Shown: positions 37,101 through 44,804, counted from the first letter of the stretch. The stretch: DNA of 49,171 bases from Hofstenia miamia (GCA_004352715.1 SCFE01000016.1:21172-70342); one strand, 5' to 3'. The notes: generated by a model not told the origin, from the sequence alone. A program made the numbers and translations.

Positions 37101-37533
37101 TTATCCTTACTTTTGCTCAAAAATGCTTTACGAAAAATGATTTCCGTTGTATTTTGAGCCTGGGTCTTGGATTGACTACACACATAAATTCTTCCAAATA
37201 GAAAGTTCTATAAATAATATAGTTTTACATATTGTTTTGAAAGCTTACAAGCATCAGACGACAGCGACTTTTGTTGACAAATATTTTCTCCTTGCTTAGA
37301 ATTTCAGGGGGATAGACATAGCAGGTTTCATCACACATTATGTAGCCACCACATGAATAGTTTTTACAGTAAATTTTGCACAAAGATTCTGTGGTGCCAA
37401 AGAAAATGCCACTGTGTGGAGGATCTTTAATATAAATATCCTCTTTGTATAATGATATTGTAGATTCTTTACAGTTTAAGTCAATGCGGCTTCTTGCTGG
37501 CGTTAGGGAATACAGCAGCAACAAAATCCACAT
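19915..37533 (-). CDS. Secreted or membrane EGF-repeat protein gene, multi-exon, 3' end missing
   Basis: Exons on the minus strand, 5' to 3': 37249-37533 (signal peptide and Cys-rich PAN-like segment), ~35960-36140 (tentative), 35788-35859, 32293-32580 (boundaries approximate), 32017-32062, 31282-31422, 28563-28682, 25511-25778, 20044-20127, and a tentative 19915-19943. From 32062 onward all junctions are GT..AG and agree in phase. EGF exons use phase 1 boundaries, the usual cassette phase of EGF modules. The encoded part is an extracellular chain of one plain EGF and at least four further EGF modules, mostly calcium-binding (DVDEC, DINEC, DVNEC). No transmembrane segment is visible and no stop was assigned, so the 3' exons lie in a gap or were missed. 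Joining of the first three or four exons to the EGF run is inferred from strand and order; their phases do not yet fit. No orthologue is claimed. Confidence 0.6.
20044..20127 (-). CDS. Calcium-binding EGF exon (first half of module)
   Basis: 84 bases, phase 1 on both sides, bounded by TATTTTAG and GTAAGTAA. It encodes DVNECNNADACEDTSKVCFN, then SYGSYSCI: the calcium-binding N-terminal box DVNEC, the first four cysteines and the aromatic-containing SYGSY turn. The last two cysteines must come from a following exon. Confidence 0.8.
20360..21306. other. Assembly gap (947 N)
   Basis: Lies in an intron of the EGF gene. A (TA)n tract follows about 25 bases downstream (21331-21361). Confidence 0.98.
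21826..22288 (+). pseudogene. Mariner-type DDE transposase relic, C-terminal half
   Basis: The 125-codon frame has FQQNGAMPHNI, matching the 'F Q Q D G A P x H' box with the catalytic Asp replaced by Asn, then a corrupted W-rich stretch, then LQYLKENIIRAVNFVTPNMI and a 'L x x R x x x C L E x N G' end. These match the last ~110 residues of insect-like mariner/Tc1 transposases (S-P-D-L x P x D F F L W G Y L K region heavily altered). It is an inactive copy in an EGF gene intron, in the opposite orientation to the gene. Confidence 0.65.
22452..22646. repeat. (TA)n microsatellite with internal gap
   Basis: TA repeats on both sides of 125 N (22480-22604), with CTATATATACAGTATATA at the right side. 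The gap is probably unresolved repeat. Confidence 0.9.
23246..24557. mobile_element. Non-autonomous hAT-like element, 1312 bp, with 8-bp target duplication
   Basis: The left end reads CATAGGCGGCTCGTGCGTG and the right end, read inwards, CAGTGGCTGCTCGTGCATG, a matching terminal inverted repeat of the CAGTGGCGG hAT class. The flanks are CCCAACAT (23238-23245) and CCCAACAG (24558-24565), an 8-bp duplication with one change, the size expected for hAT. No transposase frame is visible inside. It sits in an EGF gene intron. Confidence 0.8.
24566..25510. other. EGF gene intron, nothing recognised
   Basis: AT-rich sequence without open frames, repeat ends or good splice pairs that would add an EGF exon. 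Confidence 0.5.
25511..25778 (-). CDS. Exon with two tandem EGF modules and a one-base frame break
   Basis: After a TATTTTTATTTAG acceptor the exon opens DINECQSRSVNCSTNGECSN, then SFGSYICECKTGY, a complete cbEGF ending GNCVGT. The next module (ECLNLYNGYLDLSLC, then NGTSTCSCPDGFTYSQ, then KKCQ) is in a frame shifted by one base. The exon is 268 bases, where the phase 1/phase 1 pattern of its neighbours predicts 267. One surplus T near 25652 (GGTACTTGAACTG) would explain both observations. The donor is CAAG|GTGGGT. It could be a sequencing error or a true inactivating change. Confidence 0.8.
28063..28102. repeat. Perfect 40-bp palindrome around (TA)n
   Basis: TGGCCTGCTTTA, then TA repeats, then TAAAGCAGGCCA: both halves are exact reverse complements with the centre in the TA tract. 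It could extrude a cruciform. Each arm resembles a transposon terminal repeat, so it may be a minimal foldback element or two abutting ends. Confidence 0.9.
28563..28682 (-). CDS. Calcium-binding EGF exon
   Basis: 120 bases, phase 1/1, bounded by TTCTTTCTAG and GTTTGT. It encodes one whole module NVDECESENDCSEFSMCIDT, then NGSYECSCKSGFQGNGYICE: six cysteines in EGF spacing, the DVDEC calcium box, and the consensus for Asp/Asn hydroxylation (C-x-D-x-x-x-x-Y-x-C) as CIDTNGSYEC. Confidence 0.92.
29514..29551. repeat. (TA)n microsatellite at the 3' end of a Penelope-like element
   Basis: TA repeats with one break (ATATTATA) directly adjoining the end of the element at 29552. Confidence 0.9.
29552..30515 (-). 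mobile_element. Penelope-like element, 3' part (RT C-terminus and GIY-YIG endonuclease)
   Basis: Minus strand. NSELYIPYSSTCNISHKLNT, then ALFDRAYKIC, then ERNGYP (30087-30440) is the typical PLE post-RT region ('K P T ... L x x x S x H ... R A x x I C S ... L x x N G Y P'). After a frameshift come FRNKDNIPKNLVSSVVYK and CDDCDKSYIGEAKRHLGTRS, with NEHLRGHL: the GIY-YIG endonuclease with its Cys pair upstream. The frame stops at 29749. The tail includes the CTGACGATGATGGTAACACA motif commonly seen in PLE 3' ends. The copy is 5'-truncated, frameshifted and lies in an EGF gene intron in the same orientation as the gene. Confidence 0.85.
31112..31139. repeat. (TA)n microsatellite
   Basis: Uninterrupted TA tract in the intron downstream of the 31282-31422 EGF exon. 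Further similar tracts lie at about 30761, 33861, 34629, 36650 and 38916. Confidence 0.9.
31282..31422 (-). CDS. EGF exon (non-calcium-binding type)
   Basis: 141 bases, phase 1/1, acceptor ATATTTAG and donor CAA|GTATTT. It encodes SYSPNECILKTHNCSSNAVC, then IKEVNNAKGYRCICRHGF, then VGDGFTC: six cysteines in EGF order. The N-terminal box is PNEC rather than D-x-D-E-C. The end joins in frame to the DVDEC of the next exon. Confidence 0.9.
32017..32062 (-). CDS. 46-bp linker exon preceding the first EGF module
   Basis: A strong acceptor (CTCTGTCTCACTTTAG) and a perfect GTAAGT donor. It encodes TTNENITNEKFVKEH and then one base that completes the Ala codon at the start of the 31422 exon. Phase 0 at the 5' side. 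The peptide carries an N-glycosylation sequon (NIT). Confidence 0.8.
32293..32580 (-). CDS. Ectodomain exon of unrecognised fold
   Basis: Open frame with GPKITKLKHPTCNSDLNVTD, then GAIFLNVKTPRNDMTIVDVN, then ETRVAISDYCKSLTKEKLNA, then EFNKLNIYAQ. It has two cysteines and two sequons (NVT, NET). The likely donor is CAG|GTTATC after YAQ, in phase 0, which joins to the 32062 exon; the frame continues to VIIEWGDYNINLNV if that donor is not used. The acceptor is unclear (GCATAG or ATAAG) and its phase does not match the exon at 35788. I do not recognise the domain. Confidence 0.55.
   Translation of the reverse strand: MCIAISNGPKITKLKHPTCNSDLNVTDGAIFLNVKTPRNDMTIVDVNETRVAISDYCKSLTKEKLNAEFNKLNIYAQVIIEWGDYNINLNVCYCL
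33104..33493 (+). pseudogene. LINE reverse transcriptase C-terminal fragment
   Basis: Plus strand: VYKVIICTVLDYCIALLHYS, then ITKNQKQAIEIIHQRAFKIM, then IQLYDRRKTQSDQLW. This matches the post-RT tail of CR1/jockey-type elements ('Y x x I R S x L x Y x x x V W ... Q x x x L E x x Q R R A x R I', then 'L x x R R'). It has several stops. It lies in an EGF gene intron, antisense to the gene. Confidence 0.65.
33881..34628. other. Compositionally distinct 750-bp segment between two (TA)n tracts
   Basis: Bounded by (TA)n at 33861-33880 and 34629-34646. It is less AT-rich than its neighbours, with repeated CTCATTTCT motifs at its left side and two moderately long open frames (33879-34142 and 34344-34667, plus strand). 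I recognise no protein. It may be one inserted repeat unit. Confidence 0.35.
34700..35787. other. Non-coding stretch
   Basis: No convincing exon or repeat boundary. It could hide an exon linking 35788 and 32580, but I found no phase-compatible splice pair. Confidence 0.35.
35788..35859 (-). CDS. 72-bp ectodomain exon (tentative)
   Basis: Acceptor TTAGCTTCAG and donor AAG|GTTTGA enclose 24 codons without a stop: FNLEIAEVTDYETSTTVLAK, then VDIK, phase 0/0. The alternating hydrophobic pattern suggests beta-strands. Membership in the EGF gene is inferred from strand and position. Confidence 0.5.
35960..36140 (-). CDS. Possible ectodomain exon, boundaries approximate
   Basis: Open minus-strand frame ITNVCKETLQIAPSSVILQK, then EIIWSIAGVPTNPSEDAIRK, then IDIAHFNV, preceded by a pyrimidine-rich acceptor-like TTTTTTCTCTACATTTAG. 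A donor could be at AAC|GTGGTG. The entry phase does not match the phase 0 end of the first exon, so another exon or different boundaries are needed. Confidence 0.4.
36922..37173 (-). other. 84-codon open stretch with one stop, unrecognised
   Basis: Minus-strand frame NPRPRLKIQRKSFFVKHF, stop, AKVRIKYLKKTLIELRTKRN, then IAESAINALMLSNAIYEIS, then FHAFHEDLWGWG, ending TAA. The composition looks like protein (basic, helical). It could be a transposon piece or a gene remnant. I know no matching family. Confidence 0.3.
37249..37533 (-). CDS. First coding exon: signal peptide and Cys-rich PAN/apple-like segment
   Basis: ATG at 37533 starts MWILLLLYSLTPARS, a short hydrophobic signal peptide. The rest has seven cysteines (C21, C52, C56, C61, C67, C71, C91). 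LCKIYCKNYSCGGYIMC, then CYVYP, follows the PAN/apple rule 'C x x x C x x x x x C ... C x x Y'. It ends with RCRLML at a good GTAAGC donor in phase 0. It starts a secreted protein on the same strand as the EGF exons, so it is the likely N terminus of that gene. A separate gene is the alternative. Confidence 0.65.
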
Positions 37534-38912
37534 AATGGCTAATGAAACAGAAAAAAACTAACCTAATTAATTTTTAAACCGGTAAATATTCTGTATTTAC
37601 ATTTATTTAGGAGATATACACCTGTTTCCTTATACACCTTTGTAAAAGATTATTTCACTGTACTTAGCTAAATAACTTTCTCCCTATCTATGTAGTTCTG
37701 TCTTAAGAAATAATTTGATATCATACTTCTATAGACCTTATTTTTCTTTTTCATGGCTACATTGTTGTCATTTAGATCTTCAAAGAAAACTGGTACGATT
37801 TCTGCAAACAGAACACTTGAAAACTAGATCATGTCTCATTATCTTCTAAAATTTGTGGTTAACTAATAGAATTTAAGATATTGAAGGTCCGAATCCTAGC
37901 AAGGACAAAATTTAATTTTAAATTGAATCTGAAACACCCTGCTACATTTAGGGAATAAAAACGTAACTGGGGTTGTTATTGTGATCCTTACTGCAGTTTT
38001 CACTAAAGTCTCTTTCTGTGAAAATACTTTATTGTTAAAAAAATTTATTTGAACAAAAATGTCTAAATTTTAGTACATTTTTCAGGATATCCATAAAGTG
38101 TGTACCTCACACTTACAGTTCAAAACTCGAACTTGAACTGCTTTTTTGAAGTGCGAACACAAAATATTTGAATCTGAGTTGAGATGATATTCAATATATT
38201 TACTTCGCTGCTCGATTCAAATTACTAGAATTGTCACCATGCTAAAGTCCATTAACGTCTTAATGTTGGAAATAAAATTTGACATTGAAGATTTTGTTTC
38301 ACATGAGTTAAAGCAAGGCCTACTTTAATCACGGCCTGGCGATTGCAGTGCAAAAAACGAAAAGTAGCAAGAAATACTCTTGCAAGCAGGGGGTTGGTGT
38401 AAAATTTTGTCTAATAATGCAATAAAAGGAACATCAACAATTCCTATGAAATTTTTAGAATTACAACAATTGTATTTGATTCTTCATCAAACAATTAAAG
38501 GATTTCACAGGCAAAGAAGTAAGTTAAATTTCTAGAAATATTTCATCTCAAAGTAGAAAGGTTAGAGCCACATTTCTGCTTGTGTAGATATATATTCGCT
38601 AATTTTTATGACATCAAATCATAAATTTTGCTATGCAGAAAGATTATTGTTTGTTGTTAATGGCCTCATTATATTTGAAGGTGGTTTTTGCAATTTTCAA
38701 GGAATCAAAGCTCTCCAAAAAGTGCATAAATATGCACAATAGCTCATTCTTTGATTTGGTTACTTAAAATGATTTGTTGCATGAAATCTTGGTAAGTGGC
38801 GAAGTTTGTTTGCAAATTGTCAGGCAGTGATTACAGTAGGCCTTGGTTAAAGTCAGGTATGAATTTCATGGCAGCTGACTACTGATAGGTAATCGCATTT
38901 TGCTATGTTGCA

Positions 38913-38915
<3 letters not shown>
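37534..38915. other. Intergenic stretch upstream of the signal-peptide exon
   Basis: No gene or repeat boundary recognised. A promoter for the minus-strand gene could lie at 37.55-38 kb, but no clear element is visible. Confidence 0.4.
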
Positions 38916-38952
<37 letters not shown>

Positions 38953-38955
38953 CAT

Positions 38956-40090
38956 CACTATAAAGTAATAATCACTATAGCGTAACTAAAACTGCAAATT
39001 TAGCAATTTTAGCAAATTTTATTCATAGTTTTGATCAATATAGCGTAACCTCGGTGTAACGTCAACCTCGACATAGAGTAACGAACAGTAAAGTCACTAG
39101 ATTTGGGAATTCGGTGTGAGATGTCAATATGGGCCCCCATCCACACCCTCCAGTTTAATGTGATCTTGGTGTATACTAGATACTTTTTGCTAAATATTTT
39201 GTACGTGCATAAGCATTAGGTCTCAAAAATTGCCTAAATTGTTAATTAAGGATATTTTTATAATTTTGGGGCCCACATTATTTTCATGTTTATATAACTA
39301 CTTTGTTAGTTTGATATGTTAGGGTCTCAAATTTAATTAAAATTGCTTAAAAAAGCTTTATTTCTATTTTTGGAGAATAAAAAAATGTATTGCAATTTGA
39401 GGGCCCGGGAAGGCTACCCCCCCATTGGCGCCACTGGTAACAAACTAATTACCAGTTAACATACATTACACGTGATATTTACTCAGTATTGCGTAATCCT
39501 CAAGTTTTTTCCACCCAATATTGCATCAAAATGTCAACCATTGGATATGGGAATTATTAATAGCTTGAAACAGTATACTGAACAGAATTACAACGAAAGA
39601 GAATTCAATCAAAAAATTTCAGGATTGATCCAAAAAATCCTATTTTAGAAGCAATGAATGTGTTAGAAAAAAATTGGGAAAAAGTTAAAAATTCGACTAT
39701 ATGTAACAGTTTTTCAAAAGCAGGATTCGTCAAAACAGACTTGTATCTCAATTGAGCCAATAACAATATTGAAGAAATAGAAATGAGTTGATTATTGAAG
39801 ATTATACATCCGGCAATATTTCTATTGCAAAACCGTATTCATTTGAAGCAATCAAATGAGAATGACGAGGTCTACAAAATAACTGATGCAGAATTGGAAT
39901 CAGAAACAGACGCTGTATGTTTGAAGATTTTATCAAAAGATGCTTTCTTGTGTGCTCAGGGATATTTTTAAAACGAGGCTACAGTGGAGATGTTTACAGT
40001 ATTGGGAATATAATGGACACAATTGTGATAAATGCAAAAAATGGCATGAGACAAATTGATATTGTTAAGAATTTTGTTTGAAGTATTGAA
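38956..40090 (+). mobile_element. Tigger/pogo-type DNA transposon relic
   Basis: The left part (38970-39080) has TATAGCGTAACCTCGGTGTA-like sequence, typical of Tigger terminal regions with 'ACCTCG..ATA(A/G)CG' blocks. At 39511 coding begins: PPNIASKCQPLDMGIINSLK matches the pogo/Tigger transposase 'P P N x T x x x Q P L D x G I I x x F K' box carrying the third catalytic Asp. Later LEAMNVLEKNWEKVKNSTIC and NSFSKAGF match the 'W x x V x x x T I x N C F x x A G F' box. NEND..ELESETDAV follows to about 39970. The N-terminal DNA-binding part and first two catalytic Asp are missing and frames shift at least once. A hAT MITE is nested inside. Confidence 0.75.
39086..39436. mobile_element. 351-bp hAT-type MITE nested in the Tigger relic
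   Basis: The left end starts CAGTAAAGTCACTAG; the right end read inwards starts CAGTGGCGCCAATGG. The flanks GTAACGAA (39078-39085) and GTAACAAA (39437-39444) form an 8-bp target duplication with one change. The sequence to the left continues the Tigger terminal motif, so the MITE inserted into Tigger. No coding. Confidence 0.7.
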
Positions 40091-40394
40091 TAAATGTCAC
40101 AAAGACTTTTTTTGATAGAAATTTGTTAATAAGATGATTTTTGAATTATAATAAACATAAGGTAGCTTGAACAGCAATTTTGTGGAGTGCCTTACTATGA
40201 GGTTGGCTGTATGTTGAATCAGACTTGCCAACGAGGCGACATTTTTAGGTTCGGCTCAGGTCGGGCTCGTCTTGATTTTGAATATTTTCGGCTTGACTCG
40301 CCTCACAAAACGGCTTTTCAATGACGCTGACTTTGGGATCGTTGTACGGCCAAAGCAGTACTTAGGCTCGACTTATTGACAAGTCTGTATTGAA

Positions 40395-40640
40395 TAAGCA
40401 ATTGGATATTTGACAAGTACTTTTTTAAATAATCCCAACAAACTGAAACTTGCAAAGCTTGAAACGCATTTGTACATGCAAGTGTTGTAAAAATCTTGCA
40501 AAGTATTTATAAAAATCTTTGCAAAATACACAAGTATCTGCAGCAAGATTTGAAAGTATCTTGCAAATATTTGTAAGTTTTTGCGTATACTTGCAAAATA
40601 TTTATAAGTTTTTGAGCTATATTTGCAAGTACTATACACA
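40395..40640. repeat. Degenerate TTGCAAGTATTT-type cryptic repeat
   Basis: Variants of TTGCAAGTA and AAGTATTTGCAA occur on both strands about a dozen times in 245 bases. The open frame on the minus strand (rich in YF, QIL, NTLQ) is a by-product of the repeat. Confidence 0.65.
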
Positions 40641-40699
40641 AACCTGAAAATATTTATGAAGAAACTTATATATATATAATTCCTGTCAAGAATGTCAAA

Positions 40700-42030
40700 T
40701 ACTTAAAAAATAATGAAAAATTAAAACTTATAGCAATGTTTTATCAAAACTTCACTTATGCTGGCGATCATCCCGAGACCTAGCTGATTAAGGACAAAAC
40801 GTGTTCCTCTGATTCCTAGGATTCCTTAGGAATTGTGTACTTCGATATTTTAAGATATCAATTATTAATTTACAAGTGAACAAATTTATTTGATGATCCG
40901 ATTTAGTGCGCACGTAAAAAATTTCGGTTATTTTTGATAATTTTTTACCCTCTAAACATATAATATCGCATAAAAGCAAAGCTTAAGCTGAAATATTGAA
41001 AGAGGCCGCCTTGCATTAATGTCTTATAAAATTTTGAGTTGTAATTAATCTCAAGCAGAATTAACCCATAACTTGCACTACAACTCTTGAATATTGTTAT
41101 CAATAAATTTCGAACTACACACACTCAATTTATGTGTAACGTGAATAATGTCATTGCGATCATTTTGTTATTGAACTACGCAAATATTAATCATTAGCAA
41201 AAACATTCACAATTGCATGAATGCACTTAGAAGTTTCAGAAGTATTGACATTGATCATTTGAAAAATTTCCATTTCATTGATAAAATCTAATTAAAAACT
41301 ACCAAAATATTTTGATTTGCATAGGGTTTAAACAGCAATATTTCCTAAACTTCTAAGTATATGCATATAGAAATTTTGAAAAATGCTGAAATTTAAAAAA
41401 AAATTGAATTTTTTTAGTATATTTACGTAACAAATATATTTATGGGGATCGATTTAGGGCTGCTTTACAGTTGCATAAGATGGGAACTAAGTCTCTGATA
41501 AAAATTAACACAAAATTAATATTTTCCACTAAAATGTGGCTGTGTAGCCAAAAATCAAATTTATAATTTGAATCTTTACAAAATAATTTTTCTGTCAGAA
41601 TGTTTATGTTCAGCAGTGGAGAACTTCGTATCAATGCACCAGATAAAGTTCCTTACACTATTTTTGCAAAAAAAACAACTTAGACGTCTAAGACATTTTA
41701 AAATTTTAAGACAATATTTTTTTGCCCTTAGTCAGACCATCTCAAAGTTATAAATATTTTGATAAAATGAATATACTAGAAAACACTGAATTATTATAAG
41801 ATTATCAATATACATTTTTCGTAGCATTCAGGTAAAGAAATGAACCAATACCAAAAATAACTTCCATAAAAATTAAATTTTTCCTAAAACCTGTTAGTGC
41901 TGTCAAGCTGTGACTGATGTTGTAGACAAATAATACGTACACCGCAGTATTATTAGAACATGTAATCGTAGTTTTAGTTGTTCCTATGGAGACTGCATAC
42001 GTAGTGCGTGTCAACAATATCTGTGGTGTG
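40700..42030. other. Stretch without recognised features
   Basis: AT-rich; short open frames only, none with protein-like composition. Confidence 0.4.
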
Positions 42031-42038
42031 ATTGAACA

Positions 42039-42048
42039 TATATATATA

Positions 42049-42086
<38 letters not shown>

Positions 42087-42170
42087 NNNNNNNNNNNNNN
42101 NNNNNNNNNNNNNNNNNNNNNNNNNNNNNNNNNNNNNNNNNNNNNNNNNNNNNNNNNTATATATATATAT
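42039..42170. repeat. (TA)n microsatellite with a 71-N gap
   Basis: TA repeats on both sides of N at 42087-42157. The right edge directly abuts the truncated 5' end of a Penelope-like element. Confidence 0.9.
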
Positions 42171-42175
42171 GTGTA

Positions 42176-43262
42176 TATGTTCCAATTGACAAAACAATAG
42201 ATCATATTGTGAACATCATTACGGAAGATCAAATAAATATGTCACATCATACAATAGAGAAGCTACTACAACTAGTTGTAAATCTATACATTTTTCATTT
42301 AATGGAGATATGCATAAACAAGTAGATGGAATGCCAATGGGATCACCACTAGGCCCAACTTTAGCGAACATTGCAATGGATCTAATTGAGAGCAAATTTG
42401 AGAATATTAAAGAATCTAATCTTCTAATATACTGTAGATATGTGTATATCTTTGCAGGATTTTGCTCAAAATAAGCATCTATGAATTTCCTAAAATATTT
42501 GAGTGAGTGTATAACTGAAATTAAATTCACAATTGAACATGAAAATGACAATATGCTAAATTTTCTTGATGTTGCTGTAACTAAGCACATGAATGATATT
42601 TCGACCAAGTGGTATCAAAAACCGACTTGTAATGGTCTACACATACCATTCTGTTCAAATTGCGATGAGAGGCATAAAATTAACACCATTTCATGCTTAG
42701 TCAATCGAATATTTGAATCTTGCTCAAATAACAAAAGCTTAACAGAAAGTTTGGATAAAATCACAAGAAATCTCAAAAATAATAGATATCCACAAAAACT
42801 AATTCGTAAGATTATTGATAGCAAATTCTCATGTAATACATAAAATTCAATTTCTACACATAACCAAGACAGAACAAAAGTATACTGGAAGTTACCATTT
42901 ATAAAATCACGAGAAGAACAACTAAAGAAAACCATACGATCATACAACAAAGATTACCAACTTCGAAAATTTGTTCAGTATTTTACGCAAAAAAGACCAT
43001 GGAAATGTTTTCTAATAAAGATCATATACCCATTTCATTGTCTTCTGGTATCGTTTATTCATACGACTTTGATGAATATTCAAGTTCATTGGCGAGACCA
43101 AAAGGCATTTAGAAACTCGGGCAAATGAACATATAAGAGGGCATCTACAATCCGAAATATATACACATGGATGTGATTCCAAGCTGAAAAATTTTAAAGT
43201 ACTAATAAGACATCGTGAAACTAAAATGGCAGAAGCAATATGAATAAAATCAACTAAGAAAA
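42176..43262 (+). mobile_element. Penelope-like element, 5'-truncated (RT and GIY-YIG endonuclease)
   Basis: VPIDKTIDHIVNII opens the frame. FNGDMHKQVDGMPMGSPLGP is the PLE RT box; then TLANIAMDLIESKFENI; the catalytic Y-x-D-D position reads CRYVYIFAG, lacking both Asp. After one stop, MNFLKYLSECITEIKFTIEH, NMLNFLDVAV and KWYQKPTCNGLHIP are the PLE thumb and post-RT region. Frameshifts lead to FSNKDHIPISLSSGIVYSYD and HLETRANEHIRGHLQSEIYT, the GIY-YIG domain. It ends near 43262. The copy is inactive. It is related to, but clearly diverged from, the minus-strand copy at 29552-30515. Confidence 0.88.
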
Positions 43263-43273
43263 CATTATTAAAC

Positions 43274-43472
43274 TAGAAAAGCACTCGGAGAGCGCAGACC
43301 TCCGCCGCGCAGCTTGTGTCCCCAGGATCAACACCAAAATTTATTGATTTCTCCTTGGGTGGAGACGCATATCTGGTGAAAATTTGAAGTCAATCCATCT
43401 ATTACTTTTTCGGTAAAGTTGCAAACAAACAAACCAACGCTACCAAAAACATAACCTCATTGGCGGAGGTAA
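43274..43472. mobile_element. GC-richer short repeat with internal inverted repeat
   Basis: It begins AAAAGCACTCGGAGAGCGCA and ends CATTGGCGGAGGTAATAA. ACCTCCGCC (43298-43306) and GGCGGAGGT (43462-43470) are exact reverse complements. The base composition is clearly higher in GC than the flanks. I have the impression of similar sequences in many invertebrates, unverified. It directly follows the Penelope copy. The class (SINE, LINE tail or MITE) is unknown. Confidence 0.5.
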
Positions 43473-43592
43473 TAAACAAAGACATCAAACATATCTAAAT
43501 ATATTTTGAAGATCTCATTTCGTAAAAGAAAAAGTTCGGGAACATTTTTCCAAATGCTTGAAAATGACAATAATCTCGCAATAAACATTATT

Positions 43593-43597
<5 letters not shown>

Positions 43598-43626
<29 letters not shown>

Positions 43627-44101
43627 NNNNNNNNNNNNNNNNNNNNNNNNNNNNNNNNNNNNNNNNNNNNNNNNNNNNNNNNNNNNNNNNNNNNNNNNNN
43701 NNNNNNNNNNNNNNNNNNNNNNNNNNNNNNNNNNNNNNNNNNNNNNNNNNNNNNNNNNNNNNNNNNNNNNNNNNNNNNNNNNNNNNNNNNNNNNNNNNNN
43801 NNNNNNNNNNNNNNNNNNNNNNNNNNNNNNNNNNNNNNNNNNNNNNNNNNNNNNNNNNNNNNNNNNNNNNNNNNNNNNNNNNNNNNNNNNNNNNNNNNNN
43901 NNNNNNNNNNNNNNNNNNNNNNNNNNNNNNNNNNNNNNNNNNNNNNNNNNNNNNNNNNNNNNNNNNNNNNNNNNNNNNNNNNNNNNNNNNNNNNNNNNNN
44001 NNNNNNNNNNNNNNNNNNNNNNNNNNNNNNNNNNNNNNNNNNNNNNNNNNNNNNNNNNNNNNNNNNNNNNNNNNNNNNNNNNNNNNNNNNNNGCTAACAT
44101 G

Positions 44102-44128
<27 letters not shown>
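43598..44128. repeat. (TA)n microsatellite flanking a 466-N gap
   Basis: (TA)n lies at 43598-43626 and 44103-44128, with N at 43627-44092 between. The second tract borders the mariner relic. Confidence 0.9.
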
Positions 44129-44133
<5 letters not shown>

Positions 44134-44196
44134 TACTATGTGTAACAGACACTTTTCATTAATTTGTTTTTTGTAGTGCAACGAATAGCAGCAAAA

Positions 44197-44804
44197 ATGG
44201 AATTATCAAATGAAAACATTCGTGTTTACATTTTTATTGAGTTTTGACGAGGTTTAAATGCTACAACTATTTATCAGCAATTATTATCGGCGAATTTACC
44301 AAATCCACCCAGCAAGACCACAGTATTCGAATGGTTTAAACGGTTTCGAGAAGGAAGGGAGACAATTGACGATGATCCACGCCCTGGCAGAGCTTCATCA
44401 GCTTAAATAGCAACAATGTGACAGAAATACAGCAAATCATAAATGAGGAACTCCGAACTAGTCTGAGAGTAATAGCAGAAAAGCTGGTCATTGTCAAAGA
44501 CACAGTGCGCAACATTTTGATAACACATTGTGGTGCTAAGTCAACTACTGATTTTTTTGCGAGAAGACGTACACGTTTGATTTGCCAAATACCTTACAGT
44601 CCAGACTTAAATCAATGTGACCGTTGAGTAAACAAAATCCTCAAACAAGAGTTTATAAACCAATCATTTACCAATGCATATGATATCTTGGCAAGTTCGT
44701 TGCAAGCCATGCGTATAGTTCCAGCAGAACTTAATGTACATGAACTCAATAAACTTATCACTCATTGTAAAAACGTCATTGAATGTGGCGGTGACTATTC
44801 TTAA
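44197..44804 (+). pseudogene. Mariner transposase, internally deleted
   Basis: ATG at 44197: ENIRVYIFIEF, a stop, then GLNATTIYQQLLSANLPNPP and TTVFEWFKRFREGRETIDDD, then PRPGRASSA: the first helix-turn-helix and GRP-like linker. After a frameshift comes VTEIQQIINEELRTSLRVIA, then VKDTVRNILITH, the second helix-turn-helix. The sequence then jumps to AKSTTDFFARRRTRL, PYSPDLNQCDR (third catalytic Asp region), and a normal C terminus ending IECGGDYS with TAA at 44802-44804. The middle of the catalytic domain, about 150 residues with the first two Asp, is deleted. It is inactive. Confidence 0.82.

Noticed and set aside
40373-40639. 88-codon minus-strand frame rich in Tyr, Phe and Gln
   Set aside because: Produced by the degenerate TTGCAAGTATTT repeat.
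42219-42950. Minus-strand frames opposite the second Penelope element
   Set aside because: Shadows of the plus-strand reverse transcriptase sequence.
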